Assembly (NCBI GenBank): GCA_035079385.1 | Contig: JAVHKY010000052.1 | Coordinates: 4,836,001-4,900,000 of the forward strand | Reading direction: 5' to 3' | Source: Aspidiotus rigidus | Lineage: Eukaryota; Arthropoda; Insecta; Hemiptera; Diaspididae | DNA: 64,000 bases | Part shown: piece after piece, positions 35,476-47,062 of the stretch | How the letters are laid out: each line of letters opens with the position of its first letter | Position numbering within the stretch: position 1 is the first letter of the stretch | Program-made: the position numbers and the translations under genes | Notes under the pieces: model-generated | The model's input: only the letters and a program-made list of their open reading frames with translations | The model's database searches: none | What the model was told of the DNA's origin: nothing

Positions 35476-37436
35476 AATTTGTCGAATCATTCACATATTT
35501 TGTCGATGAGGTCATATTACGTCGTGTAATATATTTATTTACTGCAACTTCTGCAGACTTTGTCGTTCATTCGCCTTTTCTTTGTCGTACCGATAAATGC
35601 ATCCCTAATTAAAACTTATTTTCGTACCTTGAACGAAGAACCATGAGTATGTTTCATCTTAGACAATAAAATAAAATGTAGAGGAACGAAAAAAAAAATT
35701 TAGTTTTTTAGATGGGAAAAAAAAAAGGAAAAACTTTCTTGCTTACCGCTCCACAGTGGCCAGTGGTCGGAAACTGAAAATAGGTAAACTAAAAGGAGAG
35801 AAAATGAGCAATCTGATGGTATTTTCGACACAAAATTCATTTTTGAACTTGTTTTTTGAGTTATTCTCTCAGAAAAAGGTGCCACTGGGGCCTACTACCT
35901 ACAAAAACTTGACATTTATTTTATAGTGCAAAAAAAAAAGGATGGAAAGAACGCAATTTCATGGTATTTTCGACGCTGAGTTCATTTTTGATTTTTTTCT
36001 CCAAGTTATACCCAAACGATAAAATGCTATCGAGGCTACTACCTAATGATAATTTTTTTCAAGATTACAGAAGGAAAGAAGTTGTAAACATGTGAAAAAA
36101 GATAAGCTATTTTAAATTATTTGAGGAATATCTACTCCATTTTGAATGAACATAGCAGACAAAGTGGGCTATAGGCGCGCAACATCGGCGTCCTACTAAA
36201 CTAAATCAATCAATGAAACGTTTAATCCCTTAAAGACGTATGGATAGGCAACTGTACATTCTTATGTGCTAATTTTTTAGTTTTTTGATCCCATTATTTG
36301 CACAGAAGCCTTGCATGACCCAAACAAAACGTGTTTTTTCATTGCTAAAGTAATTTGATGAATTTTTGGTCCCCTATAACATGGGCTCATGATGGGGAAA
36401 TAATGAGTTCGTTAAATTGTTTAAATAGAGAAAAAGTTAAAAGGTCCTAAGAGCCACTGAATTAGATTTATTTCCATGTCCAACGAAAACTTTTATTTTT
36501 GGATTAAAGTTTACTGTTTTCAGTTTCCGACCATTGTAAGCTTCTCTTTCATTTTTCGCTGTTCTCTCGGAGTTTTAACGCGCATATATTCCGATTTAAA
36601 CTGAAAATAAATACGACGAATAGAATATTATGGTACAAATAGACATACCAGAGATAGGCAACAAAAATATCAAGCAAGTAAAGAGCAGGTTGTATAGGAG
36701 GCTGTAGGAGTAATATTCCAATCAGATTATTGTAGTATACAAATGCTTGATATTGAAGAATAATCAACCAAACAGACGCATGAAAAAGGGAATGTACGCC
36801 GTTCACGGTACCCGCTATAATAAAACGCGTAAAGTGTTCGCATAACAGTAATTCTCTTCTCTCTCGCAGAGAATAATTTTATTTGAAAATTAAATTGTTC
36901 CTCTATATACACATGATATATATACTCGGCATGTGATCGAGGAAGAGATGACGCACGTTGCTCAATTGCATAATCAAAATTTTCTATGTATACGTACGTG
37001 TGATATAAAATATATTACACCTGATTAACGGTAATTCCGATTCAATGGCTTTTTGTACGAGGCAGTTTTAGTACATCTTGTCTTGATACTGTTTAATAAT
37101 GTCACTATCAAAGCAAGAGCTCTTCAACAGAAATGAATGCCAAAGCTCAAAGGAGGTATATAACATACAGTACTTATATGGTTCATCGTTGTGTTGGGAT
37201 TTTTCGAGACAGTAGATTACAAACAATTTTTTCTTACGCTAGATTCAATTTGATGTATTTCTTCTGAAAAAACTCCTACGCAGTCATTCTCTTTTCTATT
37301 AAAGAATACGAGCATTTTATCTATGTAGACATAATCATAAAAGAAAAGAAACGAGTTTTCGTACAGTGCAGTGCTAAAAGTGCTCTGTACCTCTTTGAAT
37401 TGAATAGTTCCAAATGTTTCCGGTAAACTCATTGGA
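35476..37436. other. No gene seen; repeated AT-rich units
   Basis: Two units, about 35,810-35,905 and 35,955-36,050, share GGTATTTTCGAC-C-AATTCATTTTTG-type sequence and a CTACTACCTA segment. Part of the first unit (CAGTGGTCGGAAACTGAAAA) is mirrored at about 36,515-36,538 by TTTTCAGTTTCCGACCATTG. Nothing coding was recognised. Confidence 0.4.
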
Positions 37437-38420
37437 GGAAGTAAGAAATCTCCAAGACAATGGAATAAAAGATTCAAGAAATTTCTTGGAGATGAATACG
37501 ATGGACCTTCAGTCACAAAAGCAGATCCCTTTGTCGTTGTGGACAAACAAAAAGAGCTCATCTTTGCCATTTATGTGGATGATGCATTGATTGCATCAAG
37601 CAACAAGAAGAAAGGAACAGAAATAGTGAAAGCTCGGGACAAGAATTTGATGTGACTATTGAAATGTTGGATCATTACTTATAGGTATGGAAATTCAAAG
37701 ATTAAAACATGTGTCAATCTTTATTAGTCAGAAGAGGTTTGCGGAAGAAACCCTGAAGAAATTTCAGACATTAAAAAGACCCAGTAAGCTTACCTACAAA
37801 ACCAAACCTTGGTCTTAGTGGAGATATACAATCTATTCAAGACTTGACGCAAGGTGTACCTCATTACAAAGCCGTTCGAAGCCTTAGATACTTGGCTACA
37901 GCAACCAGACCGGATTTGAGTTATGAATTAAATAAGATGAGCCGAACCCTAGATTATGGTATCCTATATGCGAAGACTGCTGGAGAAGCATTATATGGTT
38001 ACAGTGACTCAGACTATGAGGGAGATTCAGAATCAAGAAGATCACCAATAGGATATTACATCCAGGGCATCACGCAAGCAGCAAGTGGTAGCATTAGCAA
38101 CTGTGAAAGCAAAATATATTTCTGGAAGTTCAGCAGATCAAAAAACAATCCGACTAAAACTATTATTCAAGGAACTTATTGAAGGAATATTGCTGGGAGT
38201 TTATGATATATAGACAGTGCAAGTGCCCTGAAATTTATAAGTAATCCTGAATGTCATAAGAGAACAAAGTGTATTGATATTCAATAGCATTTTGTCAGAG
38301 AAAAACAAACTGATGAAACAATAGACCAGATTATTGTGACGTCGCTCATTGCTAACTCCCTATCAACAAGGCGCAAAGGCCGCAAACTACGCGCAAACAC
38401 ACTTCAAAAACCATTAATTG
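37437..38420 (+). pseudogene. Ty1/copia retrotransposon: RT end and RNase H, broken
   Basis: It starts with G-S-K-K-S-P-R-Q-W-N-K-R-F, the copia RT block before the active site. ELIFAIYVDDALIASS follows (Y-V-D-D at about 37,573-37,584). After frame breaks come YLATATRPDLSYELNKMSRT (about 37,890) and the RNase H block YSDSDYEGDSESRRSPIGYY (about 38,000-38,060). A later frame gives I-D-S-A-S-A-L-K-F-I-S-N-P-E-C-H-K-R-T-K and H-F-V-R-E-K (38,210-38,305), the conserved copia tail. Integrase, gag and LTRs were not seen. It lies immediately upstream of the Helitron in the same orientation, with no functional link implied. Confidence 0.85.
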
Positions 38421-39069
38421 TGATTACCTATAATTGTATTGTTTTTGGATCTATCATCTTATCAATTCACATAAGAAATACACTGGAAACTTGGAAACAC
38501 GGTACATAAAGTATGACGTATATCCATTATATAAAGGAGAAGCGCGTTTTTATGTTACGATTAAACTCGACCAGTTTTTGGTATTTCGAGTTGTACTTTG
38601 AAATGTAGATTGGTATTAGACTGGAGACGGACATAGGGTACATTTTTTTTCCAAAAGTTCATTAGGAAAGTTCTAAGCAAGTCTCAAAGTTTCGATGCCT
38701 AATTCTTAAGAGTAGGAACCAAGATTACACGTGTGTAAGTTGTTGTTACCTACGTGTCGGAAATAGGTGCACTTTTATTGTTGTAGCAAATGTGCAGGTA
38801 CCTATCATTGTAAATAGTTATCTAAATAGTTGGGTATCCGTTTGACACATCATGTTCGTTCTTGAATGAGGCTGCAATATTGTAAGCCTATAGCACATGT
38901 ATAGCAAATGTGCAGTTAAAGTATACAGGATTAATAGTAATCCGGATGACCCAACCGAGCACGTACGCTTTTGAATGCAGCTGCATATTTTTCTTCAAAT
39001 TTATTTTTCAAAACTATGAATTGGAAGTTGAGTGATACATTCTACTTTATTGTTTTAATCCGCGGTGTG
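38421..39069. other. No gene seen; possible Helitron 5' flank
   Basis: AT-rich. It may contain the 5' terminus and promoter of the Helitron, but no TC-type start could be fixed. Confidence 0.35.
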
Positions 39070-39077
39070 AAGCAGAA

Positions 39078-39489
39078 GTGGGAAAACAAAAAGGTACCAA
39101 TCTTGCTCGGTCTTCAGCTGCTTCCCGAAAAATGCGAAAAATTAGAAGGCGTGAAGACGATGAAAATGAAATTTCTGTTACGCGTTTTTCATATTATAAT
39201 ATTTACTTGAATTACGAGATTTTCAGTGATATTGGTTGTATGAATGTCATTTGTCCGTCATGTAATGCAAAGTTATTTCGTGATGAGAGTTTCTATTTGT
39301 GTTGTGGTTCAGGGAAAATTAAATTGGGTGAATTACCGCCGCTTCCAGATTTACTCGCAGAATTAAGCAATGGAGTTCATGAAAAATCTGACGATTTTTT
39401 AAGAAATATCCGTAAATATAATAGCGCGTTTTGCATGACTTCATTTGGATGTAATGAAAAATTCGATGTCTTGACTTTCAAAATATGGG
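39078..39489 (+). pseudogene. Helitron Rep, N-terminal exon(s)
   Basis: The frame gives A-R-S-S-A-A-S-R-K-M-R-K-I-R-R-R, then C-M-N-V-I-C-P-S-C-N-A-K-L-F (about 39,240-39,280) and C-C-G-S-G-K-I-K-L. E-L-P-P-L-P-D-L-L and FLRNIRKYNSAFCMTSFG follow (about 39,395-39,450). The basic start, the M-N-V-x-C-x-x-C ... C-C-x-x-G-K box and the F-x-x-N-I-R-x-Y-N-S-A-F block are standard Helitron Rep N-terminal features. There is no ATG at the head, so an upstream exon is likely. The frame is cut at 39,490 by a hAT-type fragment. Confidence 0.85.
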
Positions 39490-39920
39490 CAGGCTCGGCG
39501 CTAGGGGGAAGCAAAGGTGCTAAGCAATTGCTTAGAGCGCTACGTTGAAAGGGGCGCCATGTTTACGATCAAAAATATTAAAAATAATTATTATTGATAT
39601 TTTCTTACGTAGAAATGTGCGGAGATATTCCAGTCACTAACGAAATCAAGAATAACTTGAGCGACGCAAAACTCAAAAATATTGTCCTAAATGAAAGTGA
39701 AAGTAGCCCTCCAAAGTTAGAATTTGGTTTAGATCCCGCTACTTGGCCACCGGTGATTTCCGACACTGTGCGAGTAATTCTAGTTACTAAGGAACCAACG
39801 ATAGATGTAAGTGAAGATTTTCTTTCAGGGCTTACTCTTATTGCTATTGAAAACGAAATTGCAAAAAAAGTTTCTATGAAAGATTGTCATTCACGAATTT
39901 GCTCAAAGTAATGGCACGTA
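39490..39920 (+). mobile_element. hAT (ZMYM1/TTF-type) fragment inserted in the Rep gene
   Basis: It begins CAGGCTCGGCGCTAGGGGG (39,490), a hAT-like terminus, with AAGGGGCGCC nearby. The frame 39,594-39,911 contains L-E-F-G-L-D-P-A-T-W-P-P-V-I-S-D-T-V-R. This aligns with D-P-G-T-W-K-G-S-L-M-P-T-N-E-R-D in the intact hAT at 44.7 kb, so the two are related families. The central transposase is missing. The right end is unclear; a GAAAGGGGCGCT word at 40,030-40,041 may mark it. Confidence 0.6.
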
Positions 39921-40035
39921 TAATTGTTTTTGCCTAATTCCTACAGCTACTCTTACTGTAAGTGTATGCATTCGTTATTTTATGAAATTAAAATTATTAG
40001 TGAAAGTTATTGCTTTTATCATTTTCAAGAAAGGG

Positions 40036-40880
40036 GCGCTTCGATTGAAAGTAAAAAAATTACTCCGCATGGTAGTAAAAGATAAATTGTTTGGAGAATT
40101 CAACTGTTATTTATATTCCATAGAATGGCAAAAAAGAGGTACATATTTGAGTATTAGTCTCTGGTCGCATCTGTGTCATATATCATAGCCTGTACTTTTA
40201 TTGTTATATCAACATACAGGTTTGCCCCATATTCATCTTTTGATTTGGTTGGAAGAGCCTGTTCATCCAAATGAGATTGATGATATTATTCGAGCAGAGT
40301 TACCGAGGCCTGAAGATGATCCAATACTATTTGAAATTATAAAAAAACACAACATTCATCGTCATGTCGAGCATTCAATAGGAGAGCACCTTGCATGACA
40401 GAAAATGGTTACTGTTCAAAAAAGTGATTATACTTACTTCAGATCTATCACAGAAAATGATTATTGTTCAAAAAAGTAGGTTACAGACGTGATGTCATTG
40501 ATATTGTAGATATCCACGTGAGTTTGCTAAAGTGACTTCCACTGGTGGAGATGGATATCCTGTTTATCGGCGACGTAGTCCTGAAGATGGGGGATATGCC
40601 TATAATGTTAGGGATAATGGTGCCCGTGTGGATAATCATGAGGTGGGTGGTACCCTACAATCCTGTGTTGAGTCGAGTTTTTCAATGTCATTTAAACGTG
40701 GAATATTGCCATTCAGTGCGTGCAGTACAGTACGTTTTGAAATATGTGCTGAAAGGTAATGATCAGGCTACTGGGGACTTGATGCCACGAGATGAAATTG
40801 CACATTATGTCAGTGGGCGATATATCAGCACGTCCGAGGCTGTGTGGCGTTTATTTGAATTTCCTATTCATGAACGTTAG
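40036..40880 (+). pseudogene. Helitron Rep, HUH and tyrosine region
   Basis: Exon 40,036-40,138 gives LRLKVKKLLRMVVKDKLFGE and Y-L-Y-S-I-E-W-Q-K-R. An 81-bp GT...AG intron (40,139-40,219) joins in phase to G-L-P-H-I-H-L-L-I-W-L, the HUH metal-binding box (His codons 40,228 and 40,234), then a P-N-E-I-D-D-I-I-R-A-E-L-P block. A frameshift leads to P-C-M-T-E-N-G-Y-C-S-K-K, duplicated 52 bp downstream. T-G-G-D-G-Y-P-V-Y-R-R-R follows. After a 1-nt shift near 40,640 comes W-V-V-P-Y-N-P, then V-Q-Y-V-L-K-Y-V-L-K-G with the catalytic-type Y-x3-Y at 40,731 and 40,743. The part between the N-terminus and this block is lost. Confidence 0.9.
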
Positions 40881-42027
40881 CCAACGGTTTGTTTTCTAAA
40901 ATATCACTGACAGAATTATATTGGAGCAGTGTGAAACATCAAACAGTTCTATGAGTAACCTAAGTTTATTTTAGTTTTAAATTTTGTCCATGGAATTAGG
41001 TGATACAGTTGACGGTACATTTGGAAAATGGACAGCGGGTGTATTTCAAGAAGATCATGCTGCTGCAGCAATAGAAAATATTAGAAAAACAACTCTGATG
41101 GGATTTTTCGAGTTGTGTGAAACAGATGAGTTTGCACGGAGTCTTTTGTACCATGAAGTGCCAGCATATTATGTGTGGAATAAAAACTTGCGAAAATTCA
41201 CCAGACGACAGAAGGGACGCGCTGTTGAAGGTTAAATATTTTGGTTTTTTGCCATACAATGGGGATTTAGGGCTGTGGTTATTTTTCCATGAAAAATCTA
41301 ATATATAAAGCAGAAAGTTTGTCCGTCGTCCTGTCCGTTTATAACTCGAGAACTACTGGGCCGATCGCTTTCAAACTTTCAGGATATATTGTCCTCATCC
41401 CAGAGCAGCACATAGACTCATAAAAATAAAAATTTGACGGGGAGGTGCTGAGTAATTTCAAAAAAGGGCGAAAACAATGACTTTTTTCAATATAAAAAAA
41501 CGTGGTGGTGTAGCTTGCCATGTACGTTAGACCTACGCGCGTTGAGTGGCGCAGTTTCGAGAATTGAATTATTGTGATAACTCGAGTATAACTCATTTTT
41601 ATGAAAAATTGAAGAGAACAAAAATTGTAGCCCCTGTAATTTCCTTTCGAATGAGCCCGGTTCCAGATTTTTAGGAGGAAATTTTGTGACTACAGTATTC
41701 GCTGTACTTCCATACTAAGCAAGTTATCTTATTCACAGTTTTAAAAACACCTATACATAAAGGATTTTACATCCGGTATCTCATACAAGAACCAATGTCT
41801 AGACACGGTGCGCACTGCGTATGGGCTAGCGGAAATTACCCTTTTTTTTACCTGTTGTCCGTGTGTTTTTTTAGGGACTGGCAAAATGTCAATGGATTTG
41901 TCTGTATTTTGCTGCGATGAATACAGGCTTCACGCGTTAAGTCAGCTCTCAAGTGAATTAGTGTGTAAAAAATTTAATTTGGTGATTTTATTTTTGTGCG
42001 ACTCGGAACTTTGATATTTTATAAGTA

Positions 42028-42786
42028 CAGTGGAACCTTTGTAAGTCGAATCTGGAGGGAAACACACAGCATTTCGACTTATAGGGTTTTTCGAGTACTG
42101 TAGTTTCGAGTTAAAGAGTTGAATTACGATGTATTTTCGAGTTATGCAGTTTTTCAAAAATATAGCTGTTCATATGCGAATTTTTTCTAAAATAATTTTT
42201 TTTTTCTCAAGTACATACATAGGTACACTTTTATTGTATAGTTTGTACATGTACATACATAAATAAGGACCAACGAGCTGTAATTGTCTTTTAAAAGAAA
42301 ATGAAATTTAATCGCGGGAAAAATAATCTTCGATCGAAGTTTGCTTCATTCTACTTTCACGGTTCAAATCGATAAAATTATCAACATTCAGTAAAGTTAA
42401 AAATACGTCGTTATCCACATTATCGGATTGTTCAAAAAAAGATTGCAAAATGTGGACAGCTGTTTTCGCCTCTTTCATGGTGTAATTATGAGATGGTACA
42501 GAATTGTATTTCGAGATACACAATCAAAAGTTGAACCACGTTCGACGTATAGAGTTTAATCCGGTTGTGCTTCGAGTTATGCAGTCGAAAATGGGACAAC
42601 GTACGACTTATAGAGTCTTTTCTTCTTCAAAACGCAATAAATTCATTTCGAGTTACGACTACAAAATTTTGACATACATGGTTTAATTTTACATTGAGTG
42701 TTATGGGACTTTCAAGGGAAATCAGTTTTACGTCGACTTACAGGGTTTTTCGACTTACGTGGGTTCGACTTACAAAGGTTCCACTG
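42028..42786 (-). mobile_element. pogo/Tigger-type element, 759 bp, inside the Helitron-like element
   Basis: The termini are exact inverted copies over 23 bp, starting CAGTGGAACCTTTGTAAGTC, and are flanked by TA on both sides (42,026-42,027 and 42,787-42,788). Subterminal TCGAGTTA and CGACTTATAG words recur many times in both orientations. A transposase tail is kept on the minus strand. The element is internally deleted and non-autonomous. Confidence 0.85.
42308..42523 (-). pseudogene. Tigger/CENP-B-type transposase, C-terminal tail
   Basis: This minus-strand frame of 71 codons ends with M-K-Q-T-S-I-E-D-Y-F and is preceded by an EAKTAVHILQSFFEQSDNVD stretch. The K-Q-T-x-I-x-x-F/Y-F ending is the usual C-terminus of Tigger/Jerky-like DDE transposases. 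The DNA-binding and DDE domains are absent. Confidence 0.65.
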
Positions 42787-43924
42787 TACAGTCGCAGTTT
42801 TTGGTGTCTATTTTCTTATTTTTGAACTGAATAGTTGTGAATTTTGCAAAACTCTTTCCACTGTTTCTTTTTTAAAAATTCATCTGAATTCCAAGATACC
42901 TACAAAACACACATACCTATAAGATACAGATACCTATAAAACACAGATATCTACTCAACACACAGCTAGCGGTCAGGCGCGCCGGAGGCGCGTCGCCAAC
43001 CGCTAGTATGTTATAATATGTAAAAATAATATTTGTAGGTTATCCCGATATAAAGGGCGATTATTTTATTGGGCGTGTATATACCATTAGTCCTCGAGAT
43101 AGAGAAAGTTTCATGCTTCGATTATTATTACATAATGTGCGAGGTCCTACTTCCTTTGCCACGCTGAAGACTGTCGATGATGTAGTTCATCCTACGTTTG
43201 AAGATGCATGTCGAGCTAGGCATCTCTTAATCAATGATAAACAGTGGGAATTGACTTTCGAAGAAGCAGCAGTAATTAGCAGTGCTACAAAATTGCGTGA
43301 ATTATTTGTTATGGTTGTTGTTTACTGTAATCCAACGGATGTGGGGCAGTTATAAAAAAAATTTAAAGAGCGCTTGACTCGTGACATACTCTATCATGTG
43401 CAACAACAGAAAGGAGAAAGCAATATCAGCTATACAGAAACAATGTTTAATGAGTGCTTATTGTTGATTGAAGACATTATATGTTCAATTACTAATGGTA
43501 AAAATTTAGAGGATTTTGGTTTACCCCCAGCTATTAAATCATCATTCAATTACAATGAGCATTCAGAATGTATCAGAGAAACGCGTCAGTATTCAACGGA
43601 AGAATTATTGGGAAGAATAATCCAAGAGAATGAAAGCAAAATGAATACAGAACAGTTTGTTTATGACACTATATTGAATGACATAGAATCAGGTTCTGGT
43701 AACACTTACTATTTGGAAGCCCCTGGAGAAATAGGTACCTATGTAGTGAATGATAGTACTTGTACATCAATTTAGGCCTCAGGAAGTGCACCTTTAGTGA
43801 AATTAATATTTTCCCTTACAGACAAAACTTTTTTGTTGAATTCATTGCTCAGCAAGGTACGAGTGATGGATAATATTGCGTTTGGTGTAGCTTCATCTAG
43901 TATAGCGGCTACATTGTTGCAAGA

Positions 43925-46900
43925 CAGGGCCCCCGAGGGGGGGGGCAACCGGGGTAGTTTGCCCCGGGCCTCGCGCGTTGGGGAAAAAAATTTATGATTC
44001 ATAATTATTGTCATTCATAGGGGAAAAAAAGCTGTATATCTTATTTACAATGAATAATTCTTATGAATGAAAACTAGACAAAACATTACATACCTATAGA
44101 TAAGCAATCTCGCGTTGAAACGTGTAACGAAATTGGTGGTGTTCGGTAGTTCGGAAGGTCAATGTTTCAATATTCATGTTGTAGACGAGTTATTCGTCCC
44201 AAGTACACCACAGTTCATGATTAGTTCGATTGTACAATGAGTGCTCGAGATCCGGATAAATTTCGCAAATTTGATTCAGGGAGCCAGAAGCGAAAGAAAA
44301 GGAAAATGAGAGAAGTTGAATTGAAGAAAATGAATGTACGTAATCAAAATTGATTTCTATTTTTATGAATATTTCATTAACGTGCGTATACTAAGACCTC
44401 TTCATACCTTTTACGCAGGGGTCATCTGAGAAGTTTCTCCATCCATGCGAAGAAAAACTGATGAGTGATCGTGACACTGATAGTACTGAATCTGAGCCGG
44501 AACCGGAATTTGGAAGTGCGCATACCGAAGAAAGAAGAAATATTGGTACTTAATGATTGATCAGAAGTACCTTGTGGTACATTTTACGTTACGTTACAGT
44601 CACGTTTCTTTAATTCTCATTATTCGCTAGGTACATGAATGTGAAATTGATGAAATGAATCTACCTTCCACTTCCAGACCCACTGATGTTACTGACTTGA
44701 AACCAGAAACTTCAAATTCAAATGTAGTAGTCGACTCCGATCCAGGTACCTGGAAGGGCAGCCTTATGCCAACAAATGAGCGGGATTTAATTGTATTGAG
44801 GAGACCTCCATGTAATCCAAACCACTTCCCTCGTGATTCGACTGGCCGGCTTTTCCAAAAAATATTTTCCGTAAGTAGCTTCCAAACGACGAATTTGTAA
44901 ATAGAGACTGGTTGGTATGGAGTGTACAAGCTCAAGCGTTATTCTGTTTTCCTTGCCGCCTTTTCTATCAAGGTACAAGAAGTAATAATTCTTTCTCACG
45001 TTTATGCACAAGTGGGTTGAGCAATGATTATCGGAAATTATACGATAGGGTAACTGCTCATGATCCTCAAGTCATAAGGATTATTACGATGAATGGAAGA
45101 AAGCGAAAGGACGGCTTCTTAATGAAAAATGTATCGATGAAGAGTTGCAGAGCCAGATAACAGTTGAAGAAAGAAAATGGACAAAAGTTTTGTCCGCTGT
45201 TCTGGACGATGTTCTTTTTCTGGGTAAAAACTGTTTAGCATTCCGTGGAAAAGAGTCACTAGTTGACGCTGGAAATTCTGGCTTATTTTTATCGACAATT
45301 GACCTCGTCAGCAAATACAACCCTGAACTGAAATTTCATCTGGATACCATTTCAACATATCAGGTTAGGTTGGATGCAAGCTCATTATTTGTCATGGGCA
45401 ACGCAAAATGAATTTCTGGAAATATGTGGAAATAGAATTTTGGAATCGATTCTTAAGGATGTGAAACGTTCACGTTATTATGGATTTGTAGTATAGATGG
45501 TACCGCTGATGTATCTCATAAAGAACAATTAATTTTCATACTCCGGTGCATAGTTGAAGAGAGTAATGAGGAGTGGGTGGTCCATGAATATTTCTTTAAA
45601 ATGTTGGACTTTGAAAAAACAAAAAGGAGAAGATATTGCAGGCGAAATAGAACGAGCATTGCAGGAATTAGATAATGATATACATCTTTGCAGGGGTCAA
45701 TGATATGACAACGCCTCAAACATGTCTGGGAAATTCAATGGTGTTCAGGCTAGGATTTTGGAAAAAAATACAGGCCTATTACACTCCTTGTTTAGCTCAT
45801 ACAATGAATCTTTGTGGTGTACATGCCGTGGAAACAACGACAGAAGGAAAGATATACTTTGGAAATGTTCAAAAATTGTACACAGTGTTCGCGTTAAGCT
45901 CTGCAAGGTGGAAAATTCTTGAAGAAAAAGCTGGCATATCACTTCATAAAGTGTCAAATACAAGGTGGAGTGCCAGATTGGAAGCTGTCCGTCCTTTGGC
46001 TAAGAATTACCAAGACATACTCGACCTTTGTATGAAGTAGAAGAACTTCCTAATTTAACATCAGAAATTCAAGCTGATGTGCATTTTTTGATAAATTGGC
46101 TTCAGTCATTTGACTTTATTCTTACTAGAACCTGGTGGTTCAAGCTGTTACAGTGCTTAGACCAAACAAACAAACTTTTACAAAGTCCAAAACTTGATCT
46201 CAAATATGCAAGCCAACATGTTCGCGCTCTACTACTAGATGTACAGCGTTTAAGAGATTCATTGGAAGAAATACTTTCCGAAGCCAGAGGCGTTGCCTCA
46301 ACCTTGAAGATTGCACCTGAATTGAAAGCTGCTCGATCGTGGATTACGACGAGAAAACAATTCCATGATGAATCCCAGGAACCAGACAGTAACTTTCATA
46401 CCCAAGAGTCGAAATATAAAGCTCAAGTCTTCCTTCCAACAGTTGATCTACTTCTTACTGAACTTCGAGATTTGGATATATGCAAGCGAGTAAAGTGGCT
46501 CAATTATTTAATCCTATTTTAATCCCGCGAGCACCCAATGAGGAAGACAATGATGCCTTCTGGAGAGAAAGTGCAAAAAAGTTGCTGGCGGCCTATCCAG
46601 AAGACCTAAGTAATGAAAGTGGGTTGATTGAGGAAATGCAATGTTTGGAAAAAATACGACGCAATTTGAAAGGGGAGATGGTAAATGCTTGCGAATTATT
46701 GAATTTAATATACAGGAAAGGTTATGCAGCAGTTCTACCACAAGTTTGTACAAGTCTGCGATTATTATTAACGCTGGTTGTATCTGTCGCAAGTGGTGAA
46801 CGAGGTTTCAGCAAATTGGCCTTAATCAAAAACAGGCTGAGATCGACAATGACGCAACTCAGATTGAACCACCTTCTCTACCTATCAGTAGAACATGAAA

Positions 46901-47062
46901 AAGCAACAGCTTTAAAGTATTTAAATATAATTCAAGAATTTGCGCGAAGAAAAGCGCGTAAAATTCATTTTTATTAAAAATTATTAATGTTCTGTACTTG
47001 GTGCCTTACATAATTTTTTTCAAAAATTGTCCCGGGCCTCGCGCAGTCTCTCGGCGGCCCTG
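43925..47062 (+). mobile_element. hAT element, 3,138 bp, inserted in the Helitron helicase exon
   Basis: The left end CAGGGCCCCCGAGGGG and the right end (reverse complement CAGGGCCGCCGAGAGA) form imperfect terminal inverted repeats. CCCGGGCCTCGCGC lies subterminally at both ends. Flanking 8-mers are TTGCAAGA (43,917-43,924) and ATGCAAGG (47,063-47,070), a target duplication with 6 of 8 matches. Removing the element and one flank restores A-T-L-L-Q-G-G-R-T-A-H-S of the helicase. Confidence 0.9.
44237..46977 (+). pseudogene. hAT transposase (ZMYM1/TTF zinc-finger type), broken
   Basis: Exon 1 begins at ATG 44,237 (M-S-A-R-D-P-D-K-F-R-K-F). An intron of about 84 bp ends near 44,418. The TTF-type region gives HFPRDSTGRLFQKIF, D-W-L-V-W-S-V-Q-A-Q-A-L-F-C-F-P-C-R-L-F and WTKVLSAVLDDVLFLGKNCL. 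The DDE core is D-G-T-A-D-V-S-H-K-E-Q (45,496), C-R-G-Q-stop-Y-D-N-A-S-N-M-S-G (45,690), and Y-T-P-C-L-A-H-T-M-N-L. The hAT dimerisation domain VVSVASGERGFSKLALIKNR is near 46,775, and the frame ends at 46,977. There is one stop in the second core box and at least three frameshifts. The length is typical of the family. Confidence 0.9.

Larger units (their letters stand above)
41297..43007 (+). mobile_element. Non-autonomous Helitron-like element inside a Helitron intron
   Basis: The 5' side starts TCTAATATATAAAGCAG and continues into GTTTATAACTCGAGAACTAC and a TGGGCCGATCG segment, a start common in insect non-autonomous Helitrons. The 3' side ends with a GC-rich hairpin (TAGCGGT at 42,967 pairing with ACCGCTA ending 43,005; inner GCGCC-GGA-GGCGC) and then CTAGT at 43,003-43,007. 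The left flanking base is A, but the right one is A rather than the usual T, so the exact end could be off by a base. A Tigger element is inserted in it. Confidence 0.7.
40984..43734 (+). pseudogene. Helitron Rep-helicase linker and helicase N-terminal exons
   Basis: Exon about 40,984-41,230 gives TLMGFFELCETDEFARSLLY and Y-V-W-N-K-N-L-R-K-F-T-R-R-Q-K-G-R. The donor at 41,231 and acceptor at 43,038 restore A-V-E-G-Y-P-D-I-K-G and then F-I-G-R-V-Y-T-I-S-P, so the 1,808-bp gap is an intron swollen by insertions. The second exon continues with LRLLLHNVRGPTSFATLKTV and G-L-P-P-A-I-K-S-S to Y-Y-L-E-A-P-G-E-I. A single in-frame TAA (43,353-43,355) interrupts it. These blocks precede the helicase Walker A in all Helitrons. 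Confidence 0.9.

Noticed and set aside
37217..37570. 117-codon minus-strand frame
   Set aside because: It overlaps, and is a shadow of, the plus-strand copia RT, whose motifs are unambiguous.
42355..42380. GGTTCAAATCG as a tRNA B box
   Set aside because: There is no A box or cloverleaf around it, and it lies inside the Tigger transposase tail.
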